From: Pseudopyrenochaeta lycopersici
Lineage: Eukaryota; Ascomycota; Dothideomycetes; Pleosporales; Pseudopyrenochaetaceae
DNA: 15,584 bases
Direction: 5' to 3'
Assembly: GCA_003313425.1 (NCBI GenBank)
Contig: NHZP01000171.1
Coordinates: 1 to 15,584, forward strand
Shown here piece by piece: positions 9,637 to 15,584 of this stretch. Below the pieces are notes generated by a model, which was given only the letters and a program-made list of their open reading frames with translations, was not told the DNA's origin and did not search any database. The first letter of the stretch is position 1. Each line of letters begins with the position of its first letter. The translations under genes and the position numbers were made by a program.

Positions 9637-9819
9637 ATCAAAGCTATTCACGGAAAGGGCAACATGAGCCAGATCGAGGCACATCTGGATATTGATGCAG
9701 CTCGCCATACGGAAGGCTTAGCTGTTGCCGAAGTCTCCAAAGATGCGTCAGCAGATGACCAGGAGCAGGATGCATCCACTGTTGCCAACCAGCAGAAGCG
9801 GACTGGAACCCGTCTCTGA

Positions 9820-10777
9820 TCTACTGGAGCGCCACATCACTGGGCTGCATGATGACCTGTGGAGTTCACTCTTGCCATCTCATTCAATGTAGCATACCCA
9901 GCATTGTATGCGAAACATGCATTGTATTGAGTAAGTGTAAACCACGTCTCTTTTGGTGTATGTGCGTCCAGCCCGACTGGGCGCCGATCCAATCAGGGTG
10001 TGGTAAGTTAGCGAAGGCGGAGGAAAGTTCCGTGATGACGCCCATAGGCGAACGTCCCGAGCTTATCCTCACAACACTAAAGTTGATAACTCTACAAAGA
10101 ATCCGCAACAGCAGCCAACTAAGGCCCACCACGTATCAACAGACCTAGCTGCGGCCTGTCTCCCGGTCTAACCAGAAGCAATCATGCATCGGAGGAGCCG
10201 CTACGCATGCATATCAGAAGTGGAACTGATGAACTGTTGGTCTCTAACTGGGATAGGCTAACTCTCCACGCATAGCCTTCTTGCGTCTTTGGCAACAAAT
10301 CAGCATTCATTCGTATCTGCAGAATTAAACAGCGCAACAGTACCAAGCAGCCAATGCCTAGGCTCAATTGCATGTAAGTCGATCGCCCCGCAACGTCCTT
10401 GACGCGCGTGGAAAAGATACAGACTGCCATGAATGCTTGAACATAATGCAGAGGTGCGTACCACTGACAATTGTCTCGGCCTCACCGCACTGCTTGGAGA
10501 AACACCGTCGGCAATTGATTCCCACTATCCGTGACAAACTAATTTCCTAGCTTTGTGTTGCAGACGCATTCCGCGTCTCATAGGCGCGCGCACGAGAGCG
10601 CTCGATGGCTTCCTGCTAAGTCCATCCGTGACGACGGAGCAATAGCCTGTACTTTTCCGTACCTCCTAGCTATGTAAGTCATGTTCGCAGCAATACTAAT
10701 CTCGCACTGCAGTCCTTCGGGTCTTCAAGAAATCCGCGCAAAAAATAAGGTGCGACTCGTTCTATCATCCAGCGACA
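9820..10777. other. Intergenic region between OMT and PKS
   Basis: It would hold the OMT 3' end and the PKS promoter. No TATA box or clear factor site was identified. An intron-like segment occurs at 10674-10712 (GTAAGT, actaat, CTGCAG, 39 nt), but its would-be upstream exon has a stop in the required frame and no ATG, so I do not call it. The frame leading into the PKS is open from 10700. Confidence 0.45.
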
Positions 10778-10804
10778 ATAGCTTGCAAAGACCCCAAGCC
10801 AACG

Positions 10805-12159
10805 TCGATCGCAGTCATTGGCATTGGGTGCCGCTTTCCAGGGAATGTTACAAGCGGTGAGAAGCTGTGGGACATGTTGGTGGAGAAAAAGTCTGCAAGG
10901 AGCAGAGTGCCCTCGGACGGTTATAATGTTGATGCCTTCTATCACCCAGATGGGGACCGTTACGGAACGGTAAGTAACGTCATGGCGCCATCTCCCGCGC
11001 GGTTCCTTATTCATGAGTTGCAGGCTGACTGTTTCAGACCAACAACGATGGTGGCCACTTCCTTACTGAAGACATATACCTGTTCGATGCGTCATTCTTT
11101 TCGATTTCGCCTGCAGAAGCCATGGCAATGGATCCAATGCAGCCGCTTCTGCTGGAGGTGACATACGAAGCGCTCAAGAACTCCGAAACGCCACTATCCA
11201 GAGTGTCGGGATCCAAAACATCGTGTTTTGTCGGGTGTTTCACCAAGGATTACGAGGAGATGCAGCGGCGAGACATGGAGTTAGCACCGAAGTACCAATC
11301 TACCGGCGCCTCACAGACCATGCTCTCCAATCGACTAAGTTACTTCCTCGATATGAAGGGTCCGAGCATTACACTGGACACGGCCTGCAGCAGTGGACTC
11401 GTTGCTGTACACTTGGCCTGCCAGAGTCTGCGAACGGGTGAGAGCTCAATGGCTGTGGTTGGAGGCAGCAATCTCATCTTGAGTCCGGATATCCAGATTG
11501 AGATGAGCGACATGCATTTCCTGAGCTCAGACTCAATATCGTACGCCTTTGATGAGCGTGCTAATGGCTCTGCGCGAGGAGAGGGCGTTGGTGCTGTCAT
11601 ATTAAAACCGTTAGATCTCGCATTGCGCGATAACGATCCGATACGAGCCGTCATCCGCGGAACAGCTGCTAGCTCGGACGGACGAACACTGGGCATCACG
11701 ATGCCTTCGAAAGACGCACAGATCCATCTCATACGTTCTGCATATAAAGCTGCAGGTTGTGATGTAAGCCAGACAGGATACTTCGAGGCACATGGTACAG
11801 GCACTGCTACAGGTGATCCGATCGAAACCGGCGCGATTGGCGAGGTGTTCGCGGCACATCGTTCCCTTGCAGCAGACGGTGCGGCGATCCCTCTTTCAAT
11901 TGGATCATTAAAGGCAAACATGGGCCACTTGGGAGGAGCGAGTGGAATTGCTGGCTTAATCAAAGCTGTTCTCAGCGTAGAGAAAGGCACAATTGCACCG
12001 AACATCTGGTTTCAACGACGTAACCCCGCCATCGATTTCGAAGGATGGCGGCTACAAGTCCCCACTGAGACGAAGGATTGGCCTTTGGAAGGCTTGCGAC
12101 GCGCAAGCGTCAATTCTTTTGGTTACGGAGGGACAAATGCTCACGTCATTGTTGATGGT
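10805..12159 (+). other. PKS ketosynthase (KS) domain
   Basis: It runs from SIAVIGIGCRFPG to GGTNAHVIVDG. The catalytic triad is present: Cys in DTACSSG (codon 11386-11388), His in EAHGTGT (11791-11793) and His in ANMGHLGGASG (11926-11928). No internal stop or frame break occurs after splicing 10970-11037. Two usual motifs differ: DPQQR reads DPMQP, and GHLEGASG reads GHLGGASG. Confidence 0.92.
10970..11037 (+). other. Intron in the PKS gene, within KS
   Basis: GTAAGT donor, gctgac branch-like site, TTTCAG acceptor, 68 nt, phase 0. Removal joins HPDGDRYGT to TNNDGGHFLTED, the normal KS sequence, in frame. Confidence 0.93.
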
Positions 12160-12509
12160 GCGTACCACTACCTCCAGCAATACCGTCGTTCTGGTGGGCA
12201 CATCAGGAATGACTCGGGCTTCGTCAGTCCTGCCAGCGAAATGACATTCAGTGCCACTCCACGATCACGCTTGTTTCTGCTCTCTGCCAATAACGAGCGT
12301 GGTCTGGCTTATATGAGGAAATCGCTTGCCGACCACCTCCAAACACAATCCGACTTCGATGAGGAAGGCTTATTGGACAGCCTCGCTTATACCCTTTGTG
12401 AACGCCGCTCACGGTTTTCTTACAGTGCAACAATCGTCGCAAAAGACAAGCTAGATCTGGAAGGGCGACTGCAAAGTCCTGTCCCAGTTTCCAGCAGTCG
12501 CGCAACACC

Positions 12510-13430
12510 GCCACGAATAGGTTTCATATTCACTGGTCAAGGTGCCCAATGGTGGGGTATGGGCAGGGAGCTGCTCCATTACCCAATATTCAAGAACAGC
12601 CTACTGAGATGCGATACGATTACGAAAAGTCTGGGCGCTGACTGGTCTCTGATGGAAGAGCTTCTCAAGGATAAAACCACGTCACGAGTCAGCGAAGCAG
12701 AATTCAGCCAGCCGCTCTGTACCGCACTCCAGATTGCTCTCATAGATCTGCTCTCCGCATGGAACGTACACTCCCACTCCGTTATCGGCCATTCGAGTGG
12801 TGAAATCACCGCTGCCTATGCCACAGGCGCGTTGAGTTTTGAGTCAGCAATGACTGTTGCGTTCTTTCGTGGCTTATTAACACCAAAAGTGAAGCGCTTT
12901 GGGTACGACGGCCGTATGATGGCTGTCGGCCTTTCTGAAGAAGAAGCAAACAACGAACTCGCTGAGCTGGACGACAAGTTTGGGAAGGCTGTCGTCGCTT
13001 GCATTAACAGTCCTCGTGGCGTAACAGTTTCTGGTGATACTAAAGCTATGGTGGAACTCCACAAGGCCATAGTTGCCGAAGGTGTCTTTGCGAGGATGCT
13101 TCAAGTAGATACTGCGTATCACTCGCATCATATGCAGGCAATCGCTAAAGAATATCTTGCGCGGCTCCAGGAGGCACGCCGTTGTACCACAAGATGGCGA
13201 GCAACAGGCGACAATGTTCTCTTCAGTCACAGAAGACGTTGTCGACCAGCGCCAGCTAGGCGCCGAATACTGGGTATCGAACCTTGTTGGCTGCGTACGC
13301 TTCTCTGGTGCGTTAGAAAAGCTCTGCTCAATGCCGTCGGTAGATGAGAGTTACGGAGTAGAAGTAATACTGGAAGTTGGAACCCATGCCCTATTCAAAC
13401 TCCCCGTCCGAGAGATTCTCGAAAACACAT
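12510..13430 (+). other. PKS acyltransferase (AT) domain
   Basis: It begins with GFIFTGQGAQWWGMG. The catalytic Ser is in GHSSGE (codon 12793-12795). RGLLTPKVKRFGYDGRMMAV and TAYHSHHM follow, as in malonyl-loading HR-PKS ATs. A frame break near 13175 (after LARLQEA) precedes FSSVTEDVVDQRQLGAEYWV in the next frame. The domain ends near EVGTHALFKLPV. Confidence 0.9.
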
Positions 13431-13694
13431 TCGGAGAAAAGTCGCACATCCAATACCTCTCCACACTCATCCGCAACAAACCTGCCGATGCCACTGTGCT
13501 GGAAGCAGTTGGCCACCTGTGCGCCAACAACTACCCAGTCAACCTTCACGCAGTCAATTTCCCAAGTGAGCCGAAACAGTCTCTATGCGTCCTGACAGAC
13601 CTTCCTCGGTATCCTTGGAACCACACTCGCAGCTACTGTTGCGAGTCCCGACTCAGCCGTGATTACCGTCTTCGGCAATTCGCTAGAACTGACA

Positions 13695-14640
13695 TTCTTG
13701 GTGCACCAGTCTATGACTGGAACCCGATCGAACCTCGCTTCAGGAATTTCCTGCGACCTCGAGAGCAGCCCTGGCTTAGAGACCATGTCGTTCAGGGCGA
13801 CGTCTTATTTCCAGCTTGCGGCTACCTCTGTATGGCAATAGAAGCTTGCAGACAGATGTGCATTATTGCACCATCGACATTCTTACCCCAAGGATCTAAG
13901 AACGTATTGGAGTACAGGCTACGAGAGGTCAGTATCTCTAGAGCACTAGTCGTCCCCGAATCCGACGAAGGTGTCGAAATCTCATTCTGCATGCGTTGCC
14001 AATCGAGCAGCGGCACTGCCCTTATCAGACGTATGGCACGAGTTTCGTGTCTTCTCATATTCCAACGATGGAGGATGGGTGAGAATTGTCGGGGTCTTGT
14101 TTCCGTGTCGACCCAAGCGACCGGCGACGATGTTGACGCATACATGCCTGAGTGAATGGACAGAAGCGCGTGCAGACGGCACGCAAAATATTGAACCGAA
14201 GAGCTTCTATGAGAGCGTCGACGCCATTGGTCTCTCGTACGGACCGTTATTCCAAGGCCTCCAAAGCATAACCATCGATCCTCATGTTCCCGCTTAAGTT
14301 GCCGGGGTGATCGAAGTGACCCACACGCGGATCGCCAATCCGAAAGAGTTTGTGCATGATCGATTATTACATCCTGGCTACTCTAGATAGCTTTCTTCAG
14401 CTCGCACTTGCAGCCCTGGGGGGTCCCGACCTTCGTAAACTGAAGGGTGCAATGGTGCCCACATTCATGGAAGAAATATCGATTTCTGCAGATATCGCCG
14501 CCAAATCGGAGACCAACTCAACGTTGTAGTAAGCGCCCAGCGACATGGATCAAGAGAAGCGAGAGCCAACATCTTCGCCCTGGATCCATCCACTTCGAAG
14601 CCAGTGGTGCTCATGGATAGGTTCAAGTTTGTTGCTATCA
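13695..14640 (+). other. PKS dehydratase (DH) domain, frame-broken
   Basis: The N-terminal half contains PWLRDHVVQGDVLFPACGYL, with the catalytic His at 13784-13786 in the HxxxGxxxxP motif. The C-terminal half contains SYGPLFQ and, after a break, TLDSFLQLALAALGG, with the catalytic Asp of DxxxQ at 14386-14388. Both active-site residues survive although five frame breaks and a TAA stop lie inside the domain. Confidence 0.88.
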
Positions 14641-15000
14641 ATGGTGCCAATGAGCCTATGGAGGTGCAGTCATTGGCAAAGCACTGCTACAAGCCGGTCT
14701 GGGAGCCTGATGTGGGACCCATTGACCGCCAAAACCTGGACCGGGAGCTACAAGCGGCACCACGACCAGATGATCGACCGAAGACTGTCAGGCAACTGGA
14801 GTTGCTGTCGTACTACTTCATCGATAAGCCCTTCGCGAAGTCAACAACGATGAAGTATCTACCATGCTCCTCACAATCAAAAGTTCTATCGGAACCTGTG
14901 CGAGCTGCGAGACGCTGTGTTAGCGAAGACACATCCATAGCAACCAGATGAGTGGCACCAGCTTCACAACCCCGAGACTGCCACTAAACTTCAGACCCTT

Positions 15001-15584
15001 GTGGAGTACTATCGAAATCATCAGACGGCGTATGATGGCAAGCTTCTAGTACGAGTAGGGGAGGCCCTACATTCAGTATTCAGACAAGAGGTCGAACCTC
15101 TCGCGTTGATGATGCAGGAGAATCTGCTGGAAGACTACTACACCACTGCCGTCGGAATGCCCAATACATATGCGCAGATATCCGATACGTCACCATGCTT
15201 TCCATAAGTATCTCAACCTAGACTATCTCGAGATCGGCGCTGGTATGGGTGGTGCGACGGTTTCCGACGCTTCAAGGCTGAAGGGCTGTGAAGATGTCCA
15301 CACGTACCCGCGACTGAAGTCGTACACATACACCGACATTTCATCCTACTTCTTCCAACGCGCCGCAGAGAAGTTTGAGGACTTCTCGCAGTTCATGAAC
15401 TTTAAGAAGCTCGATGTCGAGCAAGCTCCTGAAACACAGGACTTCAAGCCTGCGCCCTACGATGTTATCGTTGCAGCCAACGTACTCCGCGCCACATCCG
15501 ACATGCATCGCACGATGGCACATGCACGGAAGCTTTTACGGCCAGGAGGCAAACTCATCCTTCTTGAAATGACCAATCGCCTTC
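15001..15584 (+). other. PKS C-methyltransferase (CMeT) domain, partial
   Basis: An N-terminal helical part (VEYYRNHQTAYDGKLLVRVG) is followed, after two one-base losses near 15182 and 15200, by the SAM motif LEIGAGMGGAT (15227-15259), YTDISSYFF, PYDVIVAANVLRAT and LLRPGGKLILLEMTN at the window edge. This is the C-methylation module usual in HR-PKSs, adding alpha-methyl branches to the chain. The motif has Met where Thr is common. Confidence 0.88.

Larger units (their letters stand above)
8221..9819 (+). pseudogene. Broken SAM-dependent O-methyltransferase gene of fungal secondary metabolism
   Basis: The product belongs to the plant COMT-like/fungal natural-product OMT family, which moves a methyl group from SAM to a hydroxyl. 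The ATG at 8221 starts a typical helical N-terminus (MKAEQQSALLELATEV), followed by CEFNFFEAI. One base is missing near 8548, shifting into IAEKVGMDEDRVGRFLRMLA (winged-helix dimerisation region). Later segments are LDEFFRAATETSASI, QFYKQDPQRAGRFASAMAGV, the SAM loop IIAVGGRSGHMSVSLAR, FPNLELIVQD, FMPHDFF, LLRYVTNNWNDVDCIRI, TPLLINDVVPP and VDIMMMLVLGAKQRTEEQFR. The end is an acidic/Gln-rich tail and a stop at 9817-9819. Two family-conserved positions differ. The third glycine of VGGGSGH is Arg (codon 9080-9082). The usual catalytic His of HNW is Asn (codon 9336-9338). With one clear frame break and these substitutions the product is probably inactive. Several introns are listed separately. 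The PKS lies about 1 kb downstream on the same strand and is its likely partner. Confidence 0.85.
10778..15584 (+). pseudogene. Broken highly reducing polyketide synthase gene, 3' end beyond the window
   Basis: This is a type I iterative HR-PKS. Domain order seen: KS, AT, DH, start of C-methyltransferase; ER, KR and ACP would follow outside. The presumed start is ATA at 10778-10780, followed by GCT and then PTSIAVIGIGCRFPGN; the preceding bases fit a fungal start context, so an ATG appears to have been lost. One phase-0 intron lies at 10970-11037. KS and AT read open to about 13172. Frame breaks then occur near 13175, 14000-14025, 14078, 14140-14155, 14376 (one extra G inside HP-ATLDS), 14504, 14828, 14871, 15182 and 15200. 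In-frame stops are TAA at 14295 and TAG at 14938. After each break the next family segment resumes in another frame, so the identity is secure. The gene cannot make a full synthase if the sequence is accurate. The upstream OMT is a probable tailoring partner. Confidence 0.88.

Noticed and set aside
10674..10712. Intron-like segment upstream of the PKS
   Set aside because: At 39 nt it is short, and the upstream exon it would need contains a stop in the required frame and no ATG.

Overview
The window looks like the genome of a filamentous ascomycete (Pezizomycotina; class not determinable by eye). The evidence is a highly reducing polyketide synthase (HR-PKS) of fungal architecture, a fungal natural-product O-methyltransferase (OMT) with short 46-68 nt introns (GTAAGT or GTTAGC donors, CTAAT or CTGAC-like branch sites), a secreted protein of a fungus-specific DUF7492-like family, and a Tad1-like LINE remnant. 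Nothing prokaryotic was seen.

Layout: 1-500, no gene seen. 501-1436 (-), a broken DUF7492-like secreted-protein gene. 1804-1856, a 9-nt minisatellite, then an (AC)26 microsatellite at 1928-1979. About 1981-2997 (-), the 5'-truncated 3' end of a LINE, with a short related fragment in the opposite orientation at 3140-3192. 3193-8220, about 5 kb without a recognisable gene; it holds small palindromes, a G14 run and a purine tract. 8221-9819 (+), a broken OMT gene. 9820-10777, intergenic. 10778 to the window end (+), a broken HR-PKS gene with KS, AT, DH and the start of a C-methyltransferase domain; any ER, KR and ACP would lie beyond the window.

OMT and PKS are co-directional, about 1 kb apart, and look like the core of one polyketide biosynthetic cluster: the PKS would build a reduced, C-methylated chain and the OMT would methylate a hydroxyl. 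Every recognisable gene here is interrupted. I count four frame breaks in the DUF7492-like gene, one or two in the OMT, one in the LINE, and ten plus two in-frame stops in the PKS. The PKS breaks are confined to 13.17-15.20 kb, while KS and AT (10.8-13.17 kb) read without interruption and keep their catalytic residues. Several point lesions (lost PKS start, two PKS stops, an OMT SAM-loop glycine, a LINE cysteine) fit C-to-T changes at CpA or the complementary TpG-to-TpA, the context of repeat-induced point mutation (RIP). The frameshifts do not fit RIP. They are either indel decay or base-calling/assembly errors, and the sequence alone cannot separate these.
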